64,000 bases of DNA from Candidatus Heimdallarchaeota archaeon (GTDB taxonomy: Archaea; Asgardarchaeota; Heimdallarchaeia; JABLTI01): contig DXJV01000006.1 of the NCBI GenBank assembly GCA_019056785.1, positions 1 to 64,000 of the forward strand, read 5' to 3'. A program made the position numbers and the translations under genes. The notes beneath the pieces are model-generated. The model saw nothing but the letters and a program-made list of their open reading frames with translations. It made no database searches and had not been told where the DNA came from. Positions within the stretch are counted from its first letter, which is position 1, and every line of letters begins with the position of its first letter. Shown piece after piece: positions 33,828 through 43,075 of the stretch.

Positions 33828-34457
33828 ATGAGTGAAAAATTACCATTCTTCGACGAAGAAGTTCTCTACGAAGTTATAGTGAGTACTGTTGATGATACCA
33901 AGCAACCAAATGCCGCGCCGATGGGTGTTCGATATTCGAACGGGCAATTGATCTTGCAGCCCTACCTAACAAGCACCACCTATCAAAATCTCCTGACAAA
34001 TAAAGAGGCAGTAATTAATGTAACAACTTCCCCAGAGCTATTTGTCAAAGCAGCTTTGTTTCAAGAAGAGTTCAATGCAGAAGACTTTCTCACTTCGCTG
34101 GTAAGTTCTGCTCCCTTTCTAAAAGCTTGCGCTCACAGTTTTATTGTCGTGCGTGTTAGTTCATTTTCTATTGATGACTTGAAGGCACGCTTTCTCTGTG
34201 AAATTGTCAGAGTTGATTTGAGCGAATTTCGCCCCAGACTTTATACTCGAGCGTTTTCTTCACTCATTGAGATTTTAATTCATGCAACACGGGTTCTCGC
34301 TTTTCAAAGAGACAAAGACAAAGAAAGTGAAGTGAGCCGATTGCTGGAGTTAATAGATTATCATCAAAAAATTATTGGGCGAGTAACGTCTAAGAATTCC
34401 ATGTATCAAATTTTGATGAGAAAAATCAATTCTAAAATTAACCAGGTAAGAGTTTAA
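33828..34457 (+). CDS. DUF447 family protein
   Basis: 209 residues. N-terminal half resembles an FMN-binding split barrel (LYEVIVSTVDDTKQPNAAPMGVRYSNGQLILQPYLTSTTYQNLL). The C-terminal half is helical (IEILIHATRVLAF, ending in a basic tail). DUF447 genes often travel with methanogenesis-type cofactor genes (established association), which agrees with MptE next door. Flavin dependence is inferred from the fold. The next gene starts two bases after its stop. Confidence 0.8.
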   Translation: MSEKLPFFDEEVLYEVIVSTVDDTKQPNAAPMGVRYSNGQLILQPYLTSTTYQNLLTNKEAVINVTTSPELFVKAALFQEEFNAEDFLTSLVSSAPFLKACAHSFIVVRVSSFSIDDLKARFLCEIVRVDLSEFRPRLYTRAFSSLIEILIHATRVLAFQRDKDKESEVSRLLELIDYHQKIIGRVTSKNSMYQILMRKINSKINQVRV

Positions 34458-34459
34458 GC

Positions 34460-35515
34460 ATGTTCGAGAGAATTCAGGAGCCCATTGAAGGCTTTTTTTT
34501 GGCGACAAAGGAGAACTTAATTTTTGATGTCAAGGGATTGTCTCACCCGACGGATAGGATCATCGCTTTTATTCGATATTATCCAACGATGGCAACAACA
34601 GCAGCGACAGGAGAAACAACTGAAAAGACCCCTCCAAAGAAATCCTATGCCAAAGTTTATGCTTTGAATGAAAGATATGCCTTTCTTAAAAGTCATTATC
34701 CACAATATCTCTTTCGAGACCCCCATGGGCGTGGGCTTCTGCAAGCTGTTCCGCGAGAAAAGATACAAACGATTTACAATCCCATGGAAAAATTACAGCG
34801 ACTAAGAGAAAAGCCAGCGAGTAAGCTTGATGCTTTAGAAAATCTTGCACTTGCTCTAAGCGCTCAACTTGAGGAGTATATTGAACCTGCAGCAATTGGC
34901 CTTTCAGGCTCATTGCTTGTTTCCCTTCATCGAGAAACTTCTGATGTTGACCTTATAATCTACGGCCGAGAGAATGGCTTGAAAATTTATCATGCCATGC
35001 CTGAAATCTTCGAGCACTCATCGCTTGTTGCTCGTTATACGCGTAAAGAACTCGAAACTTTGTGGGTTACTCGAAGGCAAACAAACCAAATTGACTTTTC
35101 ATCTTTTGCAGCTTTGGAACAGCATAAAGTTCTTCAAGGGACAATCAGTGGCCGCGACTTTTATCTTCGTTTGGTTCTACATCCCGATGAATTTTACGAG
35201 CCGTATGAGAAAACATTCATTATTCCACTTGGTGAGATTGAGATCACTGCTGAAGTTGCTGATGCAACAGGTGCGATTTTCACTCCTTGTATTTATCAAT
35301 TAAAGGATGTTGAGTTACTCTCCTCTACAAAATTATGCGAAGACTTGCCGGGGCGTATTTTCACTCTTCGGGGGCGTTATTGTGAGCTGGCAAAAAAAGG
35401 GGATCGCATAATCGCCAGGGGAAAACTCGAGCGTGTAGAGATAAGACACCGGAAAGAGCAATATCAATTAGTGTTGGGGACGTTAGAAAATGAGTTCTTT
35501 CGAATGGTAGACTAA
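34460..35515 (+). CDS. predicted nucleotidyltransferase (COG1665-like)
   Basis: 351 residues. A DNA polymerase beta-type nucleotidyltransferase motif, GLSGSLLVSLHRETSDVDLIIYG (about 150-172), provides the GS and DxD metal site. The C-terminal 100 residues form a beta-rich domain (FTLRGRYCELAKKGDRIIARGKLE). A threonine/lysine-rich insert (TTAATGETTEKTPPKK) sits near residue 50. The reaction is unknown. It is tightly coupled to the DUF447 gene, so a role near flavin or pterin cofactors is possible. Confidence 0.75.
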   Translation: MFERIQEPIEGFFLATKENLIFDVKGLSHPTDRIIAFIRYYPTMATTAATGETTEKTPPKKSYAKVYALNERYAFLKSHYPQYLFRDPHGRGLLQAVPREKIQTIYNPMEKLQRLREKPASKLDALENLALALSAQLEEYIEPAAIGLSGSLLVSLHRETSDVDLIIYGRENGLKIYHAMPEIFEHSSLVARYTRKELETLWVTRRQTNQIDFSSFAALEQHKVLQGTISGRDFYLRLVLHPDEFYEPYEKTFIIPLGEIEITAEVADATGAIFTPCIYQLKDVELLSSTKLCEDLPGRIFTLRGRYCELAKKGDRIIARGKLERVEIRHRKEQYQLVLGTLENEFFRMVD

Positions 35516-35605
35516 AGTCTGAAAAGGCAGTAAAAGACACCTATATATACAGCTTTAGGAATACACCAATAATAAGGATAAAACTATTCGAGGTAAAATT
35601 TTAGT

Positions 35606-36313
35606 ATGACAATTAAAATCAAGCAAGGAAACCCTAAAGACTTGTTTCCTGAAGTTTCAGCCATTGTTTCCGACTGTTTCGGTAGTGTCTGGACTGCAGA
35701 TGATTTACAACAATTAATTGACTTCCCGCATGAAAACAAGCTATTCCTTGTTGCCTATAAAGATGATAAACCAATTGGTTATGCTTTTGTCGTTGCTGAT
35801 TACATGGATGTTGTTGACACCAAAGTCGCCACTGTTCAAGAAATCGGCTTACTCCCAGAATATAGGGAAATGGAGATTGCTGAAGAGTTTCTTGATCGAG
35901 CAATTCAGTTTTCAAAAGCAAACCAGGCGGAATTACTCGAACAGGTAGTTTCTACAATCGACCAGTGGCTCATACCTATCTTGATTAAGAAAAAATTAAG
36001 GCCAAGCGAAATTAAAGCTGACCGTGAAATCTCTTCAACAAATGAGGCAAAGTTAATCATTTCGAATCTCAAGAAAAACCCCAAATTAACCGTTTTAATG
36101 AATCAATTATTCTTCGAACAAAATGATGACCTTGAAAGCCATATTATTGAAAGCGAGCAAGATTTAGATAATTTACCTCGGAAGGATCCGATAGCTTTTG
36201 GGTCGATTATCTCTGTAAATAGGGCAGAGGAATTAGATACTATTCTGGAAGAATTACGAAAGATTGATGTTGAATGGGACGAAATTGGCATAACTTTTGA
36301 TTATCTGTTCTAA
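35606..36313 (+). CDS. GNAT-like acetyltransferase domain protein
   Basis: 235 residues. The N-terminal 115 residues have a GNAT layout: LFLVAYKDDKPIGYAFV (beta3/4) and VQEIGLLPEYREMEIAEEFLDRAIQFSKAN, an altered acetyl-CoA loop (EYREMEIAEE in place of Q/RxxGxG/A). The C-terminal 100 residues are acidic and unfamiliar. Because the pyrophosphate loop lacks the glycine, activity is uncertain. It has its own leader after the nucleotidyltransferase gene and converges on rnhB. Confidence 0.6.
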   Translation: MTIKIKQGNPKDLFPEVSAIVSDCFGSVWTADDLQQLIDFPHENKLFLVAYKDDKPIGYAFVVADYMDVVDTKVATVQEIGLLPEYREMEIAEEFLDRAIQFSKANQAELLEQVVSTIDQWLIPILIKKKLRPSEIKADREISSTNEAKLIISNLKKNPKLTVLMNQLFFEQNDDLESHIIESEQDLDNLPRKDPIAFGSIISVNRAEELDTILEELRKIDVEWDEIGITFDYLF

Positions 36314-36323
36314 AAAAGGTGGC

Positions 36324-37001
36324 CTACCGGGTCACTCTCTCTTCAATTTCCTCTATAGTTTTCCAATAAGTCCGGACAATATCGGCCGGCCAAGAGCCAT
36401 ATTTTTGAAAATAATTGGTAAGCCAATTAATCGTACGTTTGTCACTTGTGCTACCAGAGCCAAAATCTCCGTAGTGCTGCTTTATTTTGAGTAATTCACT
36501 AAGTGCTTTATCTCGTGCTAGAATAGAGCCTGCACTTACAGCAATATATTTCGTCTCTGCTCTAATACTAACAACCAATTTTGTGTCTTTTAATTGTGAG
36601 TTTTGTTTGAGCAATTTTCGGAGGAGTTTGACAGCCTGGAAATTGTCGACTTGAAACGTGTCAATCTTCCCGACTTTTTCGTTGATGTTTTCTAATGCTC
36701 TGAAAAAAGCATATGCTTCAGCTTCGTCCATTGTTAAGCCGTTTTTATTATAGTTGTTAAGATCCTTTGCAGTCAGCACTTTGATGCTCCAAGCAAGGGC
36801 TTTTTCTTTGATCATCTCTGCATGCATTTTTAATTTTGTCCGCGATGAATACTTTTTACTGTCCTTAATTCCCAACAGCTTGAATTCTTTCATCACGCTT
36901 TCATCAACTGCGCAAGCTCCGATAATCATTGGTCCTATGATCAATCCTCTACCGGCTTCGTCTGCCCCAACGATTATTTTTCCTGTCATATTCATCATCA
37001 A
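36324..37001 (-). CDS. rnhB: ribonuclease HII
   Basis: 225 residues. GADEAGRGLIIGPM (Asp14-Glu15) and IKDSKKYSSRTK, then IRAETKYIAVSAGSILARDKAL and GSGSTSDKRT, are the RNase HII motifs with the D-E-D-D metal site. It removes RNA from RNA/DNA hybrids and single ribonucleotides. Start 37001 gives MMMNMTGK; ATG 36989 is the better aligned start. The gene follows the NSUN-like gene by three bases, in one leftward operon. Confidence 0.95.
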   Translation of the reverse strand: MMMNMTGKIIVGADEAGRGLIIGPMIIGACAVDESVMKEFKLLGIKDSKKYSSRTKLKMHAEMIKEKALAWSIKVLTAKDLNNYNKNGLTMDEAEAYAFFRALENINEKVGKIDTFQVDNFQAVKLLRKLLKQNSQLKDTKLVVSIRAETKYIAVSAGSILARDKALSELLKIKQHYGDFGSGSTSDKRTINWLTNYFQKYGSWPADIVRTYWKTIEEIEERVTR

Positions 37002-37004
37002 ATT

Positions 37005-38234
37005 TTATTTTGTAAATTTCGCGATAAATTGTCCATTGAAATCTTGCTTGTCTGGATAAAGATATTGCAATTTTTCTACCCCAATAAAATCTCCTTGGGG
37101 GGGACTACCAATGAAAATGTTTTGTTTGGCGACTTTCAGGTTCAATTCTTCTACAGCAAATTGCACGTTGTTCTCATTTTCTGCAGGGTCTAAACTATTA
37201 GTTAAATAGAAAAGTGTCCCACCATTCTTTAGTAACCTTGCTGCTTCGGTGAGGTATTTTCTTTGAATGCTTATTGTCTTCAAGATGGCATTTTCTTTCA
37301 AGTTTTCAAAAAGCTTGGGACGAAGACCAATGTTTGTCGAAGGGCCATCTATGACAATTACATCAAATGTTTCATCGCGGTTAAACTTCCGAGCAAAACC
37401 GGCAAAGGACATCTTAAAGCGTTCCACAGGTAACTTGTACATCCTTAGTCGTTTGATGTTTTCATCAAATTTCAACCAGTTAGCGTCAGTTCGTTCAAAG
37501 GCAATGTATTTGACATCTTTTACATTTTGATTTCTCTGCCAGATATAAGAAAGCAGTTCACCCCTGCCAGCATTAAGTATCAAAAACCGATCTTTGGTCT
37601 TAAGGGAAATCTGTGCTCCAACAAGAATGCTTCCAAGGGATTGCCTGATAAATTGCCCCCGTAAAAATTCTTTGAGTGTTTTGAGATTTGGGATTGCATA
37701 TTTACTTTCAATAATTTTTATCGCAACGCCTTTTTTTCTTCTTAGAATGTCCTCCAGTTGCATCATGAGAATACCATTCGCTATCACTTCCCCTTTTTTA
37801 GTAACGACTGAAATTTCATCTCCAATTTTCAGATCTTCTGTGGGGAAAAAGTCCTTGTAGGTTAAATTTAGCCCTGTTAGCACTTCATTAACTTTCTTTG
37901 AAAATTTTATTTGGACACTCTTTTCCTTTCTTTCGAGGTTTTTTGGTCCTTCAACTTCTATAAGCAAACAGTCGGGCACAGCAGGCAGTTTTTGTGCCGG
38001 GATGTTTTTTGCCTGCAGACTTTCAAATAACTTGTCTATTGTAGTAAAAAGGGTGTTTACTCGTATAGGAATTGTTTTTGGGTGCTGCCTCAATTTGGCC
38101 ACTAATGTTGCAGTTCGTGCATAGCCATAATGAAAAATCAGTCGATTAACCACATCTCGACTAAAATTACTCTCTTCGCAGAGCCTTGTTATTTGTTCCG
38201 AAACACTTTGAGCCAGCGTTTTCTCACCATTCAC
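37005..38234 (-). CDS. degenerate NOP2/Sun-type RNA methyltransferase with PUA domain
   Basis: 409 residues with NSUN layout: an N-terminal helical region, PUA domain (about 90-190, GDEISVVTKKGEVIANGILMM) and a Rossmann methyltransferase domain (about 205-390). The SAM-binding PGG loop is replaced by LNAGRGELLSY. The catalytic DAPCSG is FDVIVIDGPSTNIG, and the second cysteine motif TCS is YLTNSLDPAENE. Both reactive cysteines are therefore absent, so m5C chemistry by the usual route is not possible. The protein probably keeps RNA binding, as a pseudoenzyme or partner. It is read with rnhB. Confidence 0.85.
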   Translation of the reverse strand: MNGEKTLAQSVSEQITRLCEESNFSRDVVNRLIFHYGYARTATLVAKLRQHPKTIPIRVNTLFTTIDKLFESLQAKNIPAQKLPAVPDCLLIEVEGPKNLERKEKSVQIKFSKKVNEVLTGLNLTYKDFFPTEDLKIGDEISVVTKKGEVIANGILMMQLEDILRRKKGVAIKIIESKYAIPNLKTLKEFLRGQFIRQSLGSILVGAQISLKTKDRFLILNAGRGELLSYIWQRNQNVKDVKYIAFERTDANWLKFDENIKRLRMYKLPVERFKMSFAGFARKFNRDETFDVIVIDGPSTNIGLRPKLFENLKENAILKTISIQRKYLTEAARLLKNGGTLFYLTNSLDPAENENNVQFAVEELNLKVAKQNIFIGSPPQGDFIGVEKLQYLYPDKQDFNGQFIAKFTK

Positions 38235-38419
38235 TTCTTTTTATCGCTGTCTTTTCGATAGCGAGTATTTCTAAATACTTTTCGATAATTTATTCTAACA
38301 AGGTTAAGGCTTATGTTGGCAATTTTCTTTGGCATTTCGGATACTTTTTAGGAGTGATTGCATGTAATAATAATTAAAAAAAGAAATGAACAATCATTCA
38401 TTAGTAGGAGTCGAATTGT

Positions 38420-39148
38420 ATGCCGGTGTTAAATAAAGATAAATTGGCTAGGTTAATATCCTATTGCATTGGGAGCACAGTTCCAAAGACTGACCCATTG
38501 GTTGTTGCAGTTGAGTCCGAAGGGAGAAAGAATAAATATGCCTTTATGGGTGCGTTTACTTTGCGGGGACTTGATATGGACCGTGTTATTGCATTGACGC
38601 TCCCGAAGAAAGCCTCACCGGATGGCTTACTCCATTATCTCTTTATCTGGGTTTCCAATGAAAATGCTTCGGTGAATAACGAAAAGGCTTATGCCACTCT
38701 CCAGATTAAATCTATTGAGCCCACTCAGTTTTCCCTTCGTGGCTCCCCAGATGATTTTGTTAAAGTTTTAGGCGAAAGCTCGATGATTCAGAGCATCCTG
38801 GTCGACCTGGTGGATGATTTACGATGTTTAGAAGGATTTACCATTTATAATCGAGAGGGCTCACAAAAAGATGCCGTTGTGCAGATTCCTAAAGAACTTA
38901 TAACTACACGTTTTATTGTTCAAACAAGGATCGCTGAGGAAGCGACAAATCCCACGGGAGGAAAATTGGAACGAATGGAAATGGCTTTGCCTCAATTAAT
39001 TGACTTGGCAAATTACTCGATCATGACCGGTCTTAAAATGTTTGGGCCTATGGATGACTTTTCCAATTTCTGCCCAGCGTGCGGCAAAAAACTTCCACAT
39101 GGCAAGAATAAATTCTGCGTTAATTGTGGTGCTAAACTCCAGGAATAA
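38420..39148 (+). CDS. hypothetical protein with C-terminal zinc ribbon
   Basis: 242 residues. The first 190 residues form a beta-rich domain I do not recognise (LARLISYCIGSTVPKTDPLVVAVESEGRKNKYAFMG...). The C-terminus carries a zinc ribbon, CPACGKKLPHGKNKFCVNCG. No membrane span. It has its own promoter region (185 bases free upstream) and codon use like its neighbours. Function unknown; the ribbon suggests an adaptor or nucleic-acid contact. Confidence 0.65.
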   Translation: MPVLNKDKLARLISYCIGSTVPKTDPLVVAVESEGRKNKYAFMGAFTLRGLDMDRVIALTLPKKASPDGLLHYLFIWVSNENASVNNEKAYATLQIKSIEPTQFSLRGSPDDFVKVLGESSMIQSILVDLVDDLRCLEGFTIYNREGSQKDAVVQIPKELITTRFIVQTRIAEEATNPTGGKLERMEMALPQLIDLANYSIMTGLKMFGPMDDFSNFCPACGKKLPHGKNKFCVNCGAKLQE

Positions 39149-39313
39149 TTACCCTCTTCATCTTTTATTGCAAATTTGTTTTTTTATCCCTTCTCTTTCA
39201 TTAGTCAGTTTACAAATCAAAACAAATGGGTTGTTTGGCAATTGAGATTATTATCGCAAATTACTTAAGCTCTTCCCCCTCATTTTTATTTACTGCTTAA
39301 AGGAAGAATTGGA

Positions 39314-41266
39314 TTGCCAATGCTTTTTGACTTGTTGGATATCTCTGCTAATGGGAAATACGCCAAAGTTGTTATTAATGATACTTCCTTAGTGTTCCCA
39401 ACTCTTCTGACCCTCACTTCAACGAAGGAAAATGACATAAATTGGCTTCTCGGGGACTCGGGCAAAACATTAAGCATAAATCTCCCACCAAGTAGCTTAA
39501 CTCAAGAGGTGTCCAATAAGAAGACAACAATTCAATTTGTTGCCAACATCTTAATGCACGAGCCACTTCAAGTTAGTTTTGTTTTAAATAATTTACAGAA
39601 AACAACTGCCCTCATTGCTGATAGGCTTAAAATTGTCCCCCCAGAAAATGCGCTGGTTATGCTACAGCCTAATATCAATCCTGAAATATTGGATGCTGTT
39701 ACAAAAACCATAACAAAATACAAGATTCGGCATGTGGGTATAACAAACTTTACCCCATTATTAAACACCCCCCGTAAAGCTTTGGAATTTATACTCCGGT
39801 TGCGACAACTACTGCCTCTTGATACCTTACTCTATCTATTTTCACCTGTTCCCCATACTGTTGTCCCTATTCTGAGCTATTGTGGGGTGGATGCATTTAA
39901 TAGTGGGTACGTTTGGTTAGCCACAAAATCGGGCTTATATTTAACAGCAGCGGGAGCTTTACCGCTTACTCAGCTCTCTGAGAAAATTTGCTCTTGCAAA
40001 ATTTGTGCTGACTTGCCTATTTCTGACTTACAAAAGGCTCTCCTGGAAAACAATGCCGCCGGGCTTGATGAGCACAATATGCTTATTTATCAAGCTAAAG
40101 TTCGGGAGGTTAGGTATGCACTCAAGCAAAAAGACCTGCGAAGCTATGTTGAGCAAAATCTCTTTGATACTTTTACTGCAACTGCTTTGCGGCTGCTGGA
40201 TAGTTCATGGACTGACATGCTCATCTCCAGAACTGCCACTTGGTTATCAACACCCATATATCACCTAACACCCCTGAGTTATTATCGTCCTGCAGTGCAG
40301 GCCTTTCAAAGAAGGGTTAGGGAACGATTTGACATATTGCCGTACAAAAAAATTGTTGTTATTTTCCCGTGTTCTGCTCGAAAGCCTTATTCTTTCTCAA
40401 AAAGCCATCGAAAATTCCTCGAGGTTATTAACAGCTTGCCAAAAGATAAACAAGCCTATATTCAACAATTGATTCTAACTTCGCCATTGGGTGTTATCCC
40501 TCGTGAGCTTGAATTGGTCTATCCTGCAGCACATTATGACATTCCGGTAACAGGTTTATGGTCAGAAGAAGAAAAGGCTATAGCCGTTCAACAATTAACT
40601 TCCGTTCTTTTAAAAGCTCGGAAACAAAAACCAATTGTCATTGCTCATGTGAGTGATGAATATTTAACCCTTTGTCAAGAAGCAGAACAGAAATTAAAAA
40701 CAACTTTTGTTTACACTGCTGCAGGCAGTAAACCAACGGCATTTCAAGCTTTGGCTAATTTGAAAAAAACATTACTTGCCAAAATAGCAGATTCACCCCC
40801 CCATCAATATAATAAGGACCTGGAGTTTGTTCGTGCTTTAAGCGATTATCAATTCGGCTTGGGAATTGGTGAAAAATTATTTCCGGAGCCGGTAACGTTG
40901 AAGCAAAAACCCAACCAGAATATTTTTCTTTTCAAAGGGAAGAATCGTATTGGTGTTATCCATCACAGAACAGGACAACTGATGCTAACAGTACCTATGG
41001 GTATGGCCCTCGCGAAACAGAAGAAATATTATTTAAAATTACATGGAGAGGAGTTAAAGGGTTCGACCATCTTTGCTGTTGGTGTTTTTGAAGCTGATCC
41101 TGAGATCCGTCCTTCAGATGGGGTTGTTATTTTAAACGAAAAAGATGAGTTGCTTGGTGTTGGGGTGGCTTCGCTCTCGGGAAGCGATATGGTATCCATG
41201 TCCTCTGGTAGAGCAGCAAAAGTAAAAACAAAGGTGAAATCCTTAACGAAAGCCCATTCAGGATGA
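39314..41266 (+). CDS. arcS: archaeosine synthase ArcS (TgtA2)
   Basis: 650 residues. The motif FPCSARKPYSFSKSHRKF (about 353-370) is the ArcS signature. The N-terminal half is a TGT-like barrel without the TGT catalytic residues, and the C-terminal about 80 residues form a PUA-type RNA-binding domain (MALAKQKKYYLKLHGEELKGSTIFAVGVFEADPEIRPSDGVVI). ArcS attaches lysine to preQ0 at tRNA position 15. The RaSEA gene follows six bases later. TTG start at 39314 or ATG at 39320. Confidence 0.93.
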   Translation: MPMLFDLLDISANGKYAKVVINDTSLVFPTLLTLTSTKENDINWLLGDSGKTLSINLPPSSLTQEVSNKKTTIQFVANILMHEPLQVSFVLNNLQKTTALIADRLKIVPPENALVMLQPNINPEILDAVTKTITKYKIRHVGITNFTPLLNTPRKALEFILRLRQLLPLDTLLYLFSPVPHTVVPILSYCGVDAFNSGYVWLATKSGLYLTAAGALPLTQLSEKICSCKICADLPISDLQKALLENNAAGLDEHNMLIYQAKVREVRYALKQKDLRSYVEQNLFDTFTATALRLLDSSWTDMLISRTATWLSTPIYHLTPLSYYRPAVQAFQRRVRERFDILPYKKIVVIFPCSARKPYSFSKSHRKFLEVINSLPKDKQAYIQQLILTSPLGVIPRELELVYPAAHYDIPVTGLWSEEEKAIAVQQLTSVLLKARKQKPIVIAHVSDEYLTLCQEAEQKLKTTFVYTAAGSKPTAFQALANLKKTLLAKIADSPPHQYNKDLEFVRALSDYQFGLGIGEKLFPEPVTLKQKPNQNIFLFKGKNRIGVIHHRTGQLMLTVPMGMALAKQKKYYLKLHGEELKGSTIFAVGVFEADPEIRPSDGVVILNEKDELLGVGVASLSGSDMVSMSSGRAAKVKTKVKSLTKAHSG

Positions 41267-41272
41267 ATTGCC

Positions 41273-42388
41273 ATGGAACGACCTGTTGGAATGTTCAGCC
41301 CACAAATTTACCAAATCAGAAAAACGGCTCTTATAAGCAGAAAGGCTTTTGCAGCCGATAAGTTTATCGCTTCATGGATTGAGAAGGAGCGTCTTTTAAC
41401 AGGCATTGGCAACGCCCTTGTTGTTATCCTTAACTCTCCTGGTTGCCAGTGGGGTTTGGGCTCTGAAGGAGGTTGCAGCATGTGTGGCTATTCAAATGAG
41501 ACAAGTGAGGGGATTACTGCTGAAAACCTTGTAGCACAATTTACACAAGCACTTCAAGCAAATGCCGGGAAAAAATTCCAAAGTGTCAAGATCTTTAATG
41601 CTGGTAGTTTTTTAGATGAAAAGGAAATTCCCCGCACAGCCCAAGAAGTTATTTTCAGACACATCAGTGAAATCCCTTTTGTTCAAGAAATAGTTATTGA
41701 ATCTCGGCCGGAGTTTGTTACTGCATCGGCGCTCAAACGATTAACAACCATTTTACAACCCGAACAAATCCTCGAGGTTGGTATTGGTCTGGAATCAAGT
41801 TCAGATCAAATTCGCATTCATAATATTAACAAGGGTTTTTTATTTGCTGACTTCCAAAAAGCAGTGGCAATCGCATTAGCTCAAAAAGTACGCGTCAAAA
41901 CATACTTGCTCTTAAAACCCCCCTTTTTAACAGAAAAGGAAGCAATCGCCGACGCTATCCAATCAGCAATTGATGCCATTAAAGCTGGCTCACGGTCCAT
42001 ATCAATAAATCCTGTGAATATTCAAACCGGCACATTGGTTTCAGTTCTATGGAAAGCGGGGCTTTATCGTTCTCCGTGGTTTTGGAGTTTGAAAACAGTG
42101 ATTCAAACCCTATGGAAAAGAATAGCCGAAGAAAATCTCACGGCAAGTGTTGATCGCATTGTTTCGGACCCCTCCGGTGCGGGAACACAGAAAGGCATTC
42201 ACAATTGCCGTCTTTGCAATAGAACTGCCAGCAAACTCGTGAAGGAATATTCCCTCCAACAAGACCCCGCAATCCTGAATGAGTTGCACTGCAGCTGCCA
42301 TTCGCTCTGGAAGGAACTCCTCGAGCAAGAAGAAGCAACACGTGACTTTTCACTTCATTTCTTTGAACGTTCAATTAACCAAAACTAA
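41273..42388 (+). CDS. archaeosine synthase radical SAM subunit RaSEA
   Basis: 371 residues. The radical SAM cluster lies in GCQWGLGSEGGCSMCGYSNE (C-x9-C-x2-C spacing, as in the Elp3-like/TIGR01210 group). VKIFNAGSFLDEKEIP and GIGLESSSDQIR match the family. A cysteine group near the C-terminus (CRLCN...CSCH) may bind another metal. RaSEA splits the lysine adduct made by ArcS to leave the formamidine of archaeosine; the two form a complex. It is directly downstream of arcS. Confidence 0.93.
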   Translation: MERPVGMFSPQIYQIRKTALISRKAFAADKFIASWIEKERLLTGIGNALVVILNSPGCQWGLGSEGGCSMCGYSNETSEGITAENLVAQFTQALQANAGKKFQSVKIFNAGSFLDEKEIPRTAQEVIFRHISEIPFVQEIVIESRPEFVTASALKRLTTILQPEQILEVGIGLESSSDQIRIHNINKGFLFADFQKAVAIALAQKVRVKTYLLLKPPFLTEKEAIADAIQSAIDAIKAGSRSISINPVNIQTGTLVSVLWKAGLYRSPWFWSLKTVIQTLWKRIAEENLTASVDRIVSDPSGAGTQKGIHNCRLCNRTASKLVKEYSLQQDPAILNELHCSCHSLWKELLEQEEATRDFSLHFFERSINQN

Positions 42389-42456
42389 TCAGAGACTGAA
42401 ATAACCTTTTTAACGAAAAATAGAAAGGTTTTATTGAAGGTCCAGACATTCAAACG

Positions 42457-43065
42457 GTGGGAACAATCATTAAACTCAAAATCCTTGACTTTAACGAAAA
42501 ACATTCTTATGACGGCTCGCAGATCAAACCCCTGTGGGCCCTGAGCACGCTTAAGCTAAGTGGTAATTCTATTGTAGTGTTTCGCGGAGCTATGCGCATT
42601 GAGCAGTCAGAAATGGTCGATGCTCAAGATATTGTTCGCGAACAAGCTTTGGCTGACATTCTTATATCCGGTGATGATTGTATTCATTTTATCATCGAGA
42701 TGTTTGACACACAACCCGCAAGTCTCAAGCTTGCTTACCATCGTTTGCATCTCTTGGCCCATATTGCTCAAAAGGTAATTGAAGAAACCGCCGGGGTTAA
42801 GTTAGAGAAAAAGGGAACTGACCTTTATTGCGAGAAACGAAAATTAAATGTTGGAATTGCCACTTGTGCAAACAATTCAGCAAAAATCCATTTCGGATTA
42901 AATGTCGTTTCTTCCGGCGTCCCAAAACACGTTCAAGCAGTTGGTTTAAACGAATTGACAGATAAACCTCTCAAACTCGAGGAAATAGGAAAGAAGATTG
43001 CTGAAGAGTTTATAATTGAAATAGACCAGATTGAAAACGACATTGTTAAAACGAGGACTTTTTAA
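42457..43065 (+). CDS. DUF366 family protein
   Basis: 202 residues. SYDGSQIKPLWAL, NSIVVFRGAMRIEQSEMVDAQD and GIATCANNSAKIHFGLNV agree with DUF366, a conserved archaeal and bacterial family of unknown reaction. It sits between raSEA and queD in one operon, a context seen with 7-deazaguanine genes, so a role in preQ0/archaeosine synthesis is reasonable but unproven. GTG start. The next gene's RBS overlaps its stop. Confidence 0.8.
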   Translation: MGTIIKLKILDFNEKHSYDGSQIKPLWALSTLKLSGNSIVVFRGAMRIEQSEMVDAQDIVREQALADILISGDDCIHFIIEMFDTQPASLKLAYHRLHLLAHIAQKVIEETAGVKLEKKGTDLYCEKRKLNVGIATCANNSAKIHFGLNVVSSGVPKHVQAVGLNELTDKPLKLEEIGKKIAEEFIIEIDQIENDIVKTRTF

Positions 43066-43075
43066 TGGAGTTGTT

